Below are positions 25,590 to 34,841 of a stretch of 64,000 nucleotides of DNA, in pieces (within the stretch, counting starts at the first letter, position 1; each line of letters begins with the position of its first letter). The notes under the pieces are model-generated. The model did no database searches and was not told the origin of the DNA. It was given only the letters and a program-made list of their open reading frames with translations. Made by a program: the position numbers and the translations under genes. Location of the stretch: assembly GCA_949959185.1 (NCBI GenBank), contig CATLIX010000001.1, forward strand, positions 1-64,000. Direction: 5' to 3'. The DNA comes from an uncultured Eubacterium sp. Lineage in GTDB: Bacteria > Bacillota > Clostridia > Lachnospirales > Lachnospiraceae.

Positions 25590-26690
25590 GTGCAGGAAAA
25601 TATCTTGGTAACACAGTCTTCTATGCCTCCTTATGAAGAATACATAGAAGCGATTAAGCCCCTGTGGGATACCCACTGGCTGACAAATATGGGGCAGTAT
25701 CACGGGCAGTTGGAGAAAGAATTACGGGAATATCTTGATGTTCCGGAATTATCGTTAATGGTAAACGGCCATATGTCACTGGAAATGGCGATTCAAATGA
25801 TGGGCTTTCCGGAAGGAGCGGAAGTAATTACAACGCCGTTTACTTTTATTTCAACAACACATGCAATTGTAAGGAATGGCTTAAAACCTATATTTTGTGA
25901 TATAAAACTGTCTGATGGGACAATAGATGAGACAAAAATAGAAGATTTAATCACGGAACATACAGTGGCAATTGTACCTGTGCATGTGTACGGAAATATC
26001 TGTAACGTAGAAGCAATTCAGAGAATAGCAGACAAATATGATTTGAGAGTGATTTATGATGCAGCTCATGCTTTTGGTGTAAAGTATAAAGAAAAGGGGA
26101 TTGGGTGTTATGGTGATGCGTCAATATTCAGTTTTCATGCGACAAAAGTGTATAATACCATTGAAGGAGGGGCAGTTACCTTTTCGGAACATCGCTATTA
26201 CGAGAAGCTGTATAATCTCAAGAATTTTGGCATACGCAATGAAAATCTTGTGGCAGGAGTAGGAGCGAATGCAAAAATGAATGAATTCAGTGCAATTATG
26301 GGACTGTGCAATCTGAAGCATGTTGAAGAAGCAAGAGAAAAACGAAGGCACAATTATGATTGTTATATGGAAAATCTGAAAGAAGTAAAAGGAATCCGCT
26401 TCTTTGAGAAAAATCCGGAGGCAAACAGCAGTTATGCTTATTTTCCTGTGATTGTGGAAAATGATTATAAGATGAGTCGTGATGAACTTTATGATTATTT
26501 AAAGGAACATGGAATATATTCCAGAAAGTATTTTTATCCTCTGACTTCAGATCAGGCATGTTATAAGAATAAATATAAAAAACTTGATTTAAAAAATGCA
26601 CGGGAATTATCAGAAAAAATACTGGTGCTTCCATTTTACGAGAATTTAGAGAAAGAAAATATGGAACGAATATTGGAATTATGCAAATAA
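25590..26690 (+). CDS. PLP-dependent sugar aminotransferase (DegT/DnrJ/EryC1/StrS family)
   Basis: 366 residues from GTG 25590 after AAAAAGGAG. The Schiff-base Lys lies in FSFHATKVYNTIEGG, the version found in VioA/FdtB-like enzymes that aminate 4-keto or 3-keto-6-deoxy nucleotide sugars; YDAAHAFG carries the PLP-ring Asp. It would make an amino-deoxy sugar. It could be the otherwise missing LegC-type aminotransferase for legionaminic acid, but it is over 20 kb from that cluster and its motif looks more like VioA. It is followed by WbqC. Confidence 0.85.
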   Translation: MQENILVTQSSMPPYEEYIEAIKPLWDTHWLTNMGQYHGQLEKELREYLDVPELSLMVNGHMSLEMAIQMMGFPEGAEVITTPFTFISTTHAIVRNGLKPIFCDIKLSDGTIDETKIEDLITEHTVAIVPVHVYGNICNVEAIQRIADKYDLRVIYDAAHAFGVKYKEKGIGCYGDASIFSFHATKVYNTIEGGAVTFSEHRYYEKLYNLKNFGIRNENLVAGVGANAKMNEFSAIMGLCNLKHVEEAREKRRHNYDCYMENLKEVKGIRFFEKNPEANSSYAYFPVIVENDYKMSRDELYDYLKEHGIYSRKYFYPLTSDQACYKNKYKKLDLKNARELSEKILVLPFYENLEKENMERILELCK

Positions 26691-26719
26691 ATATTTTATA
26701 GGAGTTTGAGTAAATATAT

Positions 26720-27427
26720 ATGAAAACGATAGGAATTATGCAGCCATATTTTATGCCATACATAGGTTACTGGCAGCTTATCGGTTCAGTGGATGAGTAC
26801 ATTATATTTGACGATGTTAATTATATTAACAGAGGATGGATTAACAGAAACAGAATATATTATAGCGGGGATGTTCGTTATATTAATATACCTGTTTTGA
26901 AGGCAAGCCAGAATAAACTGATAAATGAACTGAAAATGTCTGATGAGGAAAAGCAGTACAGGAGGCTTCTGGATATTATCAGAATGGCATATGGGAAAGC
27001 ACCTTATTACAGAGAAGTAATTCCCATACTGGAAAAATTGATTATGTATCCTGAAAGAAATGTTGCAAAATATCTTTTCCATTCTATTCAGTCTGTTGCC
27101 CGTTATTTTGGATTTGATACAAAATTTCTTTTCTCTTCTGAAATAGAGAAAGACAATACTTTAAAAGGGGAAGAAAAAATTATTGATTTATGTAAAAGGC
27201 GAAAAGCAGATCGATATGTAAATGCAATAGGTGGCAGGGAATTATATCATGTGGAAAAGTTTTCTGCCTGTAATATAGATTTAAAATTTGTAAAAACTTT
27301 GGGAGATTCTATCTGCTATCAACAGTTTGGAGATGAATTTTTTCCAAATTTGTCTGTTATTGATGTAATGATGTTTAACAGTAAAACAGTGATTAAAAAC
27401 TTTTTAAATCAATATCAGTTAATATAA
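26720..27427 (+). CDS. WbqC-family protein
   Basis: 235 residues of the WbqC family: the N-terminus IGIMQPYFMPYIGYWQL, then FDDVNYINRGWINRN and the late FPNLSVIDVMMFN. Members are common in O-antigen and glycan loci beside DegT aminotransferases and methyltransferases. They are often thought to acylate or otherwise modify an amino sugar, but the chemistry is not well settled. It comes straight after an aminotransferase here, which fits amino-group modification. Confidence 0.85.
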   Translation: MKTIGIMQPYFMPYIGYWQLIGSVDEYIIFDDVNYINRGWINRNRIYYSGDVRYINIPVLKASQNKLINELKMSDEEKQYRRLLDIIRMAYGKAPYYREVIPILEKLIMYPERNVAKYLFHSIQSVARYFGFDTKFLFSSEIEKDNTLKGEEKIIDLCKRRKADRYVNAIGGRELYHVEKFSACNIDLKFVKTLGDSICYQQFGDEFFPNLSVIDVMMFNSKTVIKNFLNQYQLI

Positions 27428-27455
27428 CATGAAAGATTGAGAGGAATAATTGCAG

Positions 27456-28412
27456 ATGAAATGGGAGAAGAAAGGTTTAATTGTTAAAGCATGTGGGCAA
27501 AAGGAGTGGATGCATTCGCATATTCAGAATCCATTTGCTGTTGAATACAAATCATATGTGAGGGTATATTTTACAACTCGTCCTGAGCCGAAAGATGGAC
27601 AGTTCAGAAGTGTTATTGCGTATGTGGATTTAGAAAAGGAAGATTTGTCAAAAGTAATTCGAATTTCGGAAAGACCAGTTTTGCAACATGGAAAAGAAGG
27701 GACTTTTGATGAACATGGTGTTATGCCTGGCGCGGTGATAAAGCGGGGGGAGGAATGCTGGATGTATTACCTTGGATGGAAGAAAACAGTTTCGGTGCCT
27801 TATGCATGGGCTATAGGGCTTGCAATAAGCAGGGATAATGGTAAAACGTTTGAACGGGTTGGAGATGGACCAATTATGAATGTTTCCTACGATGATCCGT
27901 ATTTATTAGCGGCACCCAGAAGCGTGTTTCAGGAAAGAGGTATCTGGCATATGTATTATCCTTCAGGTACAGGCTGGATTACCGATGATTTTGGGAGAAA
28001 AGAATCTGTATACCTGAATCGCCATGCAGTTTCGCCGGATGGAATATCCTGGAAAAAGGATAGTGGTTATTGTGTGGAAACAGTTTACGAAGATGAGAGT
28101 CAGGGCGGCGGCTGTATAATTATGGAAGACAATATATATCATATGTTTTTTTCGTACAGGCACAGCATTGATTTCCGTAATGGAACAAGGGGATATTCCA
28201 TAGGGTATGCCAGAAGCAGGGATCTGATGACATGGAAACGTGATGATGCAAAGGCAGGTATAAAGTTGTCGGAGGATGGATGGGACAGTGAGATGATTTG
28301 TTACCCACATGTGATAAAGATTGGAGAACAGTGGGTTATGTTTTACTGTGGAAATGCTTTTGGGCAGGGTGGATTAGGATATGCCAGTTTAGAAGAAACA
28401 GATTTGTGTTAA
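27456..28412 (+). CDS. five-bladed beta-propeller glycosidase/phosphorylase-like protein (paralogue 1)
   Basis: 318 residues, rich in the repeated Asp/Trp-Tyr strand pattern of GH32/43/130-type propellers (WMYYLGWKK, IGLAISRDNGKTF, FDEHGVMPG, WDSEMICYPH). ATG 27456 is favoured over an in-frame TTG six bases upstream since MKWEKKGLIV aligns with the paralogue start. No signal peptide is present, so it is cytoplasmic. A homologue lies at 29792. Such proteins in glycan loci may trim, transfer or bind sugars; the real role is unknown. Confidence 0.75.
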   Translation: MKWEKKGLIVKACGQKEWMHSHIQNPFAVEYKSYVRVYFTTRPEPKDGQFRSVIAYVDLEKEDLSKVIRISERPVLQHGKEGTFDEHGVMPGAVIKRGEECWMYYLGWKKTVSVPYAWAIGLAISRDNGKTFERVGDGPIMNVSYDDPYLLAAPRSVFQERGIWHMYYPSGTGWITDDFGRKESVYLNRHAVSPDGISWKKDSGYCVETVYEDESQGGGCIIMEDNIYHMFFSYRHSIDFRNGTRGYSIGYARSRDLMTWKRDDAKAGIKLSEDGWDSEMICYPHVIKIGEQWVMFYCGNAFGQGGLGYASLEETDLC

Positions 28413-28441
28413 TTTCAGGTATATACAAAAAGGAGAAAAGG

Positions 28442-29080
28442 ATGCCGTATTCAGATATTGTTGCACATTATGAAAATTGTTATAGAAAATACGGGGATAA
28501 TCATAAAGGAGTAGACTGGCCTGTAGAAGCGGATGCGCTCAGGCGTTATCAGGTCATGCTGGAAATGATTTCCTTTGATACATATAAAAAAGAGTATCCG
28601 TCTGTATTGGACTTTGGATGTGGACTGGGCCATATGTATGAGTATATAAAAAAAGAAAATGTGAAAGTAAATTATGCAGGGCTGGATATGTCAGAATTGT
28701 TTATCAGGTCATGTCGTGAGAAATATCCGGAGAGAGATTTTTATCGGATGGATTTGCTTGCCGAAGATAATGGGGAACCTGGAAAATATGATTACATTAT
28801 AATGAATGGAGTATTTACAGAGAAAAGAGAATTGTCATATGATGAGATGCTTTTATATTTTCAGAAACTAATCAGGAAGGCGTATAATTATTGCATACAT
28901 GGACTGGCGTTTAATGTAATGTCAAAAGATGTGGACTGGGAACGGGAGGATTTGTTTCATTTACCTTTAAACACACTTAGTCAGTTTCTTACAAAAGAAA
29001 TTACCCGTGATTTTATAATTCGTTATGATTATGGCTTATATGAATACGCTGTTTATGTATATAAAGGAAGAAAAAATTAA
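28442..29080 (+). CDS. class I SAM-dependent methyltransferase
   Basis: 212 residues. The SAM site is VLDFGCGLGHMYEYI (about residue 59), followed by NYAGLDMSELFI and the motif IV-like YDYIIMNGVF. ATG 28442 is chosen for the AAGGAG site just upstream; the open frame extends further into the preceding gene. It lies between two propeller proteins and probably methylates a sugar. Confidence 0.83.
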   Translation: MPYSDIVAHYENCYRKYGDNHKGVDWPVEADALRRYQVMLEMISFDTYKKEYPSVLDFGCGLGHMYEYIKKENVKVNYAGLDMSELFIRSCREKYPERDFYRMDLLAEDNGEPGKYDYIIMNGVFTEKRELSYDEMLLYFQKLIRKAYNYCIHGLAFNVMSKDVDWEREDLFHLPLNTLSQFLTKEITRDFIIRYDYGLYEYAVYVYKGRKN

Positions 29081-29118
29081 ATATGTTAAGACATCATTTT
29101 ATATGGGAGGATTGCAGA

Positions 29119-29790
29119 ATGTGTGAAAAGAAAAATAAAGTAGTTCTTTGGGGAACAGGGAAAATTGCAGAAGTAATGCATTTTTATCTGACTGAGGATT
29201 CAGATTATGAGGTGGCGGCATTCTGTGTGGATTCTGAATATATTGACAGGGATGAATTTCACGGGTTGCCGGTTATTGCTTTTGAAACAATAGAGGATAA
29301 ATTTTCACCGGAAAATTATAAGATGTGTATACCTGTAGGTTACGCGGATATGAATCAGGTAAGAAGTAATAAATTTAACAGTGCAAAGAAAAAGGGCTAT
29401 TCGTTTATCAGTTATGTGAGTTCCAAAGCCACTTACTACGGGACTCCCATAGGAGAAAATACCATTATTTTTGAGAATAATGTGATACAGCCGTATGTGA
29501 CAATTGGGGACAATACAATACTCTGGAGTGGAAATCATATTGGGCACCATGCACATATTGGTAATCATTGTTTTATATCCTCGCATGTGGTTGTATCAGG
29601 TTCCGCGGTTATTAAAGATTACTCGTTTTTAGGTGTAAATTCTACCATAAGAGATTCTGTCGTGGTAGAGAGGAGCAATCTGATAGGGGCAGGAGCAGTA
29701 ATATTGCATGATACGAAAGAGGGGGACGTTTATTCCCAGAAAAGTACTGTGAAACTTGAAAGAAAAAGTAGTGAAGTAAGGAAAATTTAG
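29119..29790 (+). CDS. PglD/NeuD-type sugar acyltransferase (left-handed beta-helix)
   Basis: 223 residues from ATG 29119 after GGGAGG (a longer frame opens at 29083). The N-terminal Rossmann part (VVLWGTGKIAEVMHFYL) would hold the nucleotide sugar. The C-terminal hexapeptide repeats (IFENNVIQPYVTIGDN, GHHAHIGNHCFISS) form the left-handed beta-helix with the catalytic His region. Members acetylate amino sugars with acetyl-CoA. It could follow the aminotransferase at 25590. Confidence 0.85.
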   Translation: MCEKKNKVVLWGTGKIAEVMHFYLTEDSDYEVAAFCVDSEYIDRDEFHGLPVIAFETIEDKFSPENYKMCIPVGYADMNQVRSNKFNSAKKKGYSFISYVSSKATYYGTPIGENTIIFENNVIQPYVTIGDNTILWSGNHIGHHAHIGNHCFISSHVVVSGSAVIKDYSFLGVNSTIRDSVVVERSNLIGAGAVILHDTKEGDVYSQKSTVKLERKSSEVRKI

Positions 29791-29791
29791 T

Positions 29792-30730
29792 ATGCGTTGC
29801 TGGAAAAAGAATGGGATATTGTTTACAATGGATGATCTGGGTATAGAGTGGATGCAGTCACATACGCAGACTCCGGTTCCATATAAATTGAAAAATGGAA
29901 ATTTTCGGATTTATTTTAGCAGCAGGATGGGTGGGAAAAGTTTACCCACATATGCAGATTTAGATTATGAGAGTATGAAAATTGTATATATCAATAAGGA
30001 GCCGTTACTTTCATTGGGAGAAGCCGGAACCTTTGATGATTCTGGAATTATGTCATCGTCAGTTATTGAGAATGATGGAAAACTTTATATGTATTATATT
30101 GGCTGGAATCAGGGAGTGACGGTAAGCTATCAAAATTCTATAGGGCTGGCAATAAGTGAGGATGGTGGAAAAGTATTTAAAAAATATTCGAAAGGTCCAT
30201 TAATTGGACGCAGTATAAATGATCCTCTGTTCGTAGCATCTCCATTTGTCATTAAGATAAATGATAAGTGGATGATGTACTATCTTTCATGTGCGAAATG
30301 GATAGAAGGAAACGGAAAATTAGAGCCGGTCTATCATATTAAATATGCTTTGTCCGAAGATGGAATCAAATGGGATACTGGTCCGGAAAATGTTTGTATT
30401 GCAGGTGTTGATGAGGCGATGGCCGAGCCTTGTGTACTGAAAGAAAGAGACAGATATGTTATGTGGTATTCAAGAAGAAAAAGTCTGGATTATCGCATGA
30501 ACAGAGAGAATACATATAGAATAGGTTATGCGGAATCAGCAGATGGATTTCATTGGACAAGGAAAGATAACGAAGTTGGAATAGATATTTCAGAGACAGG
30601 TTGGGATTCGGAAATGATAGCATATGCATATGTAGTCAGGGAAGACGACCGATATCTTATGTTTTATAATGGAAATGGATTTGGGCAGAGTGGAATTGGA
30701 TGGGCAGAGTCTGTTATATATAACAAATAG
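29792..30730 (+). CDS. five-bladed beta-propeller glycosidase/phosphorylase-like protein (paralogue 2)
   Basis: 312 residues, homologous throughout to 27456-28412: MYYIGWNQGVTVSYQNSIG, IGLAISEDGGKVF, FDDSGIMSSS, WDSEMIAYAYV and FGQSGIGWAES recur in order. It starts two bases after the acyltransferase stop. No secretion signal is present. The pair may be related enzymes or lectin-like subunits for two similar sugars. Confidence 0.75.
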   Translation: MRCWKKNGILFTMDDLGIEWMQSHTQTPVPYKLKNGNFRIYFSSRMGGKSLPTYADLDYESMKIVYINKEPLLSLGEAGTFDDSGIMSSSVIENDGKLYMYYIGWNQGVTVSYQNSIGLAISEDGGKVFKKYSKGPLIGRSINDPLFVASPFVIKINDKWMMYYLSCAKWIEGNGKLEPVYHIKYALSEDGIKWDTGPENVCIAGVDEAMAEPCVLKERDRYVMWYSRRKSLDYRMNRENTYRIGYAESADGFHWTRKDNEVGIDISETGWDSEMIAYAYVVREDDRYLMFYNGNGFGQSGIGWAESVIYNK

Positions 30731-30788
30731 TTATATGTAATAGTTCCGGTCATTAAAAAACAGGAAATAGAAAGATTGGAAGATAGAG

Positions 30789-32492
30789 ATGTGGCACAGG
30801 AGTTTTTTATTTTGTATTGATGAAGCTAAAAAAAGAGGGTTATGTCTGTATGGCGCAGGATATTGGGGAAATGTGGCATACCATCTGTTTTCTCTGTTTG
30901 ATATTGTACCAGTATGTTACTGTGATGATGATAGTTCAAAAGTTGGCCGGATGATTAACCATATACCAGTATTGGCGTTGCAGGATGCTGCCACACAGTT
31001 TCCGGACGCAGTATATATTGTATGTGTGGATCAGACAGAAACCTGTGGTTCCTGGGGCAGAGTTTATCAGAAAAAGATGATAGAGAGTTTAAAATTATAT
31101 CATGTGTATGACAGTAATTCAGAATTAAGGCTGGCTTTTTATTTGTTTCTGGCAGATATTAATGGAAGAGAGGGAATTTGCCAAAGTAAAAAAATTTTCT
31201 TCAATGTAAGCAGAGATGATTTATTTTGCTGGAATGATTTGAAAAATCTGGCTATTATTAATAATATGTCCAATTCTGGTGCATGGTTTTTTACACAATT
31301 ATTAGATATGCATTCTCATATTCTTTGTCTGCCATATTGGGAGACTCTTGAAAATGTCTATGTAAATCGTCTGCAATATCTGGAGGGGGACGAACTGATT
31401 ATAGAAATGACAGCACAGGCGCTGGGATGTCTTAAATCTGCATATGGAGATTTGGAATGTGTGGGGCAACATAAGTTTTCAAATTATTGTATAGATAAAA
31501 ACGGGGCTGTTATCAAAGAGGCATATATTGATCCTTTGGATTTTGTATCGAATTTATATTTGCAGTTTCAGGATAAAGACATTAAGTTACATTCTTATGG
31601 TCAGATGTTAAAAATATATTTTGCCACATACAATAATTGTCTGAACAGGAAGTATATGCCGGATGTAAATTACTGGATGTTATATGATATGCATAAATCC
31701 AATTATGATATATGTAATGAATATGATAATTTATCAAAAGAAGAGTTTTCCAGAATAGAAAATTTTATTCTTGTGAGGGAGCCTGTTCAACATTGTTTTT
31801 CCTGGGTAAAACGATATATGTTGCGGTTGAAAAACCAGACAGCTTCACAAAAAGAGTGTATAGCTGATATAGTAGAAAGTGAGTTGGGTAAAAATCTTGA
31901 AAGAAAAGAGGAATATAATAATCTGCAGGTAATCAAGTTTGAAGATTTAAAATATAGAGGAAGAGTGACGTTAAAGTTATTATGTAAGTATTTGCAGATT
32001 CCTTTCGAAGAATCTATGATGAAGACAACCCTCAATGGAATAGAAATATATTTTCCTGCAAATACAAAAGATGGTGTTAAGTATATTACAGGTTTTGACA
32101 CTGCAGCAGTTCATCAAAAAGATTATTCTGAAATACTGACTCCATGGGATGAAGTAAGATTAAATATAATATACTCAGAATTTAAAAAGGCCTTTCATTA
32201 CCCAACGGAATATCCGTCTTTTTGTACGTTTGAAGAAGCAACATGGAAGGATTTGTTAAAAGATGATTTTAAATTTGCAACAATTATCCAGAAAATAGTA
32301 AATGATAAGTTGGAAACTCCAGAAAAATATGATGTGAATGCCTTTGTCAAAGAACTTTACTGGAAGTATATGAAAAATTATGACAGAGAAGCAGTGACAT
32401 ATTATGATTTTATCGGGGCTGGTACAGTCGGGACAGATACATCATTCGATAAAGAAGGATTAGCGTATGCTGAAATTGGGAACAAAAGCTGA
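30789..32492 (+). CDS. sulfotransferase-fold protein with N-terminal Rossmann domain; candidate phosphoramidate transferase
   Basis: 567 residues. Residues 1-110 are a Rossmann-like domain (LCLYGAGYWGNVAYHLF). From residue 157, NMSNSGAWFFTQLLDMHSH resembles the 5'-phosphosulfate loop of sulfotransferases. ENFILVREPVQHCFSW (from 324) resembles their 3'-phosphate site, with Arg330 and Ser338 at the expected spacing of eight. No sulfate-activating genes (CysD/CysN) are present. The downstream, overlapping operon should make a 3'-phosphorylated cytidine diphosphoramidate, a structural analogue of PAPS. I therefore infer that it transfers the phosphoramidate group to a sugar. A true sulfotransferase remains possible. 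Confidence 0.7.
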   Translation: MWHRSFLFCIDEAKKRGLCLYGAGYWGNVAYHLFSLFDIVPVCYCDDDSSKVGRMINHIPVLALQDAATQFPDAVYIVCVDQTETCGSWGRVYQKKMIESLKLYHVYDSNSELRLAFYLFLADINGREGICQSKKIFFNVSRDDLFCWNDLKNLAIINNMSNSGAWFFTQLLDMHSHILCLPYWETLENVYVNRLQYLEGDELIIEMTAQALGCLKSAYGDLECVGQHKFSNYCIDKNGAVIKEAYIDPLDFVSNLYLQFQDKDIKLHSYGQMLKIYFATYNNCLNRKYMPDVNYWMLYDMHKSNYDICNEYDNLSKEEFSRIENFILVREPVQHCFSWVKRYMLRLKNQTASQKECIADIVESELGKNLERKEEYNNLQVIKFEDLKYRGRVTLKLLCKYLQIPFEESMMKTTLNGIEIYFPANTKDGVKYITGFDTAAVHQKDYSEILTPWDEVRLNIIYSEFKKAFHYPTEYPSFCTFEEATWKDLLKDDFKFATIIQKIVNDKLETPEKYDVNAFVKELYWKYMKNYDREAVTYYDFIGAGTVGTDTSFDKEGLAYAEIGNKS

Positions 32493-34806
32493 AACATTAC
32501 AGAGAATATATGGAAGACTTTCCAGGGCACAGGTTCTGCCTCAGCTTTCTTTTACAGTGAAAGAATGGAATGAGAAAAGACAGGAAACACTGTGGGAGAA
32601 AATTATAGAAGAATTTTCAGTAAGTCCTCTGATCGTCAGAAGTTCTGCCTTAAATGAAGACACGGCTTCAGAGTCTCAGGCCGGAAAATTTGAATCAGTG
32701 GGAAATGTAACATGCTATGAGAATTTTGTACAGGCTGTAAACAGAGTGATTGCTTCTTTTGATGATGATAATGGAGGTAACCAGATTCTGGTTCAGCCCA
32801 TGTTGCAAAATGTGAAATATTGTGGGGTTGCATTTACAGCTGAGCCAAGTACACTTGGAAATTATTATGTGATTAACTATGATGAGACAGGTTCCACATC
32901 AGCTGTCACATCAGGCAGTGGAAAAGAGAGTAAATTACTTTACAGGTTCAAAAAGGAAGCAACGGGAGCGGAAAAAGGATTTCCTGCAAATTTATATATC
33001 ACATTGGAAGAACTGGAAAATTTGTTTGGGCAAAATAATCTGGATGTGGAATTTGCGGTAACAGAAGAAGATATATTGTATATTTTTCAGGTAAGATCAC
33101 TATGCTTAAACGGAGCGACGGCGGATTGTGAAAGACAGGAAAAAGAACTTGCCAGGATTGAAAGAAAAATTAAAATGGAGCAGTCTCCCCGACCCTTTTT
33201 ATGTGGAAAAAAGACAGTCTATGGCGTCATGCCGGACTGGAACCCTGCTGAAATGATAGGAATACGTCCAAAGCCCCTGGCAATGTCATTATACCGTGAA
33301 ATTATTACCGACAATATATGGGCGTATCAGAGAGATAATTATGGATACAGAAATCTCAGGAGCTTTCCACTTATGGTTGATTTCTGTGGGTTGCCCTATA
33401 TTGATGTTCGGGTCAGTTTTAATTCTTTTATTCCGGCAGAACTGGATGAAATGATAAGTGAAAAACTGGTAAATTATTATCTGGAGCGACTGGAAAAAGA
33501 ACCGTCGAAACATGATAAAGTTGAATTTGATATTGTATTTTCCTGCTATACACTGGATTTGCCGGAACGCATCCGGATATTGGCAGAGTATGGTTTCACA
33601 TCAGAGGAAACGGAAGCAGTTATAACTTCTCTGAGGAACATTACTAATCGGATTATTAACCATGAAACAGGGCTCTGGCGGAAAGATTATGAAAAAATCA
33701 GAGTTCTGGAAAAGCGCTATGAAGAAGTAATGTCCAGTGATCTGGGAGATTTGGAGAAAATATACTGGTTACTGGAAGACTGCAAGCGATATGGAACACT
33801 GCCTTTCGCAGGACTGGCAAGAGCGGCGTTTATTGCAGTGCAGCTTTTGCAGTCACTGGTAAATAAAAAGATTATTTCAGAGAAAGATTATGAACTTTTT
33901 ATGGCAGGGGTTGAAACGGTCAGCTCTAATATGAACAGAGATTTTAAAGAACTGTCCAGACATAGTTTTCTTAAAAAATATGGACATCTTCGACCAGGAA
34001 CATATGATATTACTTCTCCCCGCTATGATGAGGCTCCGGAACTTTATTTTGACTGGAATAAGGAGGACAGTGAAGAGAAGGTATCTTCCGGGGAGGTATT
34101 TCGCCTTTCTCTGAAGCAGATGCAGGGTCTCACCGATGCACTGACTGAGAATGGCCTGAACAATAACATTCTGGAACTTATGGATTTTATAAAAAGAGTA
34201 ATAGAGGGAAGGGAGTATGGAAAATTTGTTTTTACCAGGAACCTGAGTAAAGCGATACAGATACTGGGAAAAATCGGAGAAAAGTATGGTATTTCCAGGG
34301 AAGAATGCGCCTATATGAACATACAGGCAGTCAGAGAACTGTATATGTCCACAAAGGACACGGAAATGAATTTAAAGAGAGCCGCAAAAAAAGGCAGGGA
34401 AGAATATGAGCTGACAAAATCTGTGACGCTGCCGCCTCTTATCCTGAACGCAGAGGATGTCTGGTCTTTTTATTATCCGGATACAGAGCCTAATTATATT
34501 ACGCTGGGATGTGTGGCTGGTGAGACGTTGGTGCTGGAAGGCTCTGTTGACAGTAAAGAAATAAAGGACAAAATAGTATTCATTCAGAGCGCTGATCCGG
34601 GCTATGACTGGATTTTTGCACATGGAATCAGAGGGTTTATCACAAAGTATGGAGGGGCAAATTCCCATATGGCTATAAGGGCTGGAGAACTGGGGATTCC
34701 AGCGGTGGTAGGCGTTGGTACGAAGCGTTTTGAACAGTACAGAAAGGCTGAAATACTGGAAATCAATGCATTGGCGAAAAATGTCAGGATTTTAAGAAAC
34801 AGATAG
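32467..34806 (+). CDS. L-glutamine kinase of phosphoramidate synthesis (Cj1418-like, PEP-synthase family)
   Basis: 779 residues. The N-terminal ATP-grasp/PPDK-type domain shows SPLIVRSSALNEDTASESQA and ILVQPMLQNVKYCGVAFT; the C-terminal mobile domain carries the phospho-carrier His734 in GGANSHMAIRAGELGIPAV. There is no PEP/pyruvate TIM barrel, so it is not PEP synthase. In C. jejuni the homologous Cj1418 phosphorylates the amide of L-glutamine, the first step to O-methyl phosphoramidate. The five genes behind it match the rest of that pathway. It overlaps the sulfotransferase-like gene by 26 bases. Confidence 0.82.
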   Translation: MLKLGTKAETLQRIYGRLSRAQVLPQLSFTVKEWNEKRQETLWEKIIEEFSVSPLIVRSSALNEDTASESQAGKFESVGNVTCYENFVQAVNRVIASFDDDNGGNQILVQPMLQNVKYCGVAFTAEPSTLGNYYVINYDETGSTSAVTSGSGKESKLLYRFKKEATGAEKGFPANLYITLEELENLFGQNNLDVEFAVTEEDILYIFQVRSLCLNGATADCERQEKELARIERKIKMEQSPRPFLCGKKTVYGVMPDWNPAEMIGIRPKPLAMSLYREIITDNIWAYQRDNYGYRNLRSFPLMVDFCGLPYIDVRVSFNSFIPAELDEMISEKLVNYYLERLEKEPSKHDKVEFDIVFSCYTLDLPERIRILAEYGFTSEETEAVITSLRNITNRIINHETGLWRKDYEKIRVLEKRYEEVMSSDLGDLEKIYWLLEDCKRYGTLPFAGLARAAFIAVQLLQSLVNKKIISEKDYELFMAGVETVSSNMNRDFKELSRHSFLKKYGHLRPGTYDITSPRYDEAPELYFDWNKEDSEEKVSSGEVFRLSLKQMQGLTDALTENGLNNNILELMDFIKRVIEGREYGKFVFTRNLSKAIQILGKIGEKYGISREECAYMNIQAVRELYMSTKDTEMNLKRAAKKGREEYELTKSVTLPPLILNAEDVWSFYYPDTEPNYITLGCVAGETLVLEGSVDSKEIKDKIVFIQSADPGYDWIFAHGIRGFITKYGGANSHMAIRAGELGIPAVVGVGTKRFEQYRKAEILEINALAKNVRILRNR

Positions 34807-34841
34807 TAATTGCTTATTTATAATTTGAAAGGAGAATCAGA

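Noticed and set aside
32467-34806. Phosphoenolpyruvate synthase
   Set aside because: It has the ATP-grasp and phospho-His domains but no PEP/pyruvate barrel, and it sits in a MeOPN-type operon.
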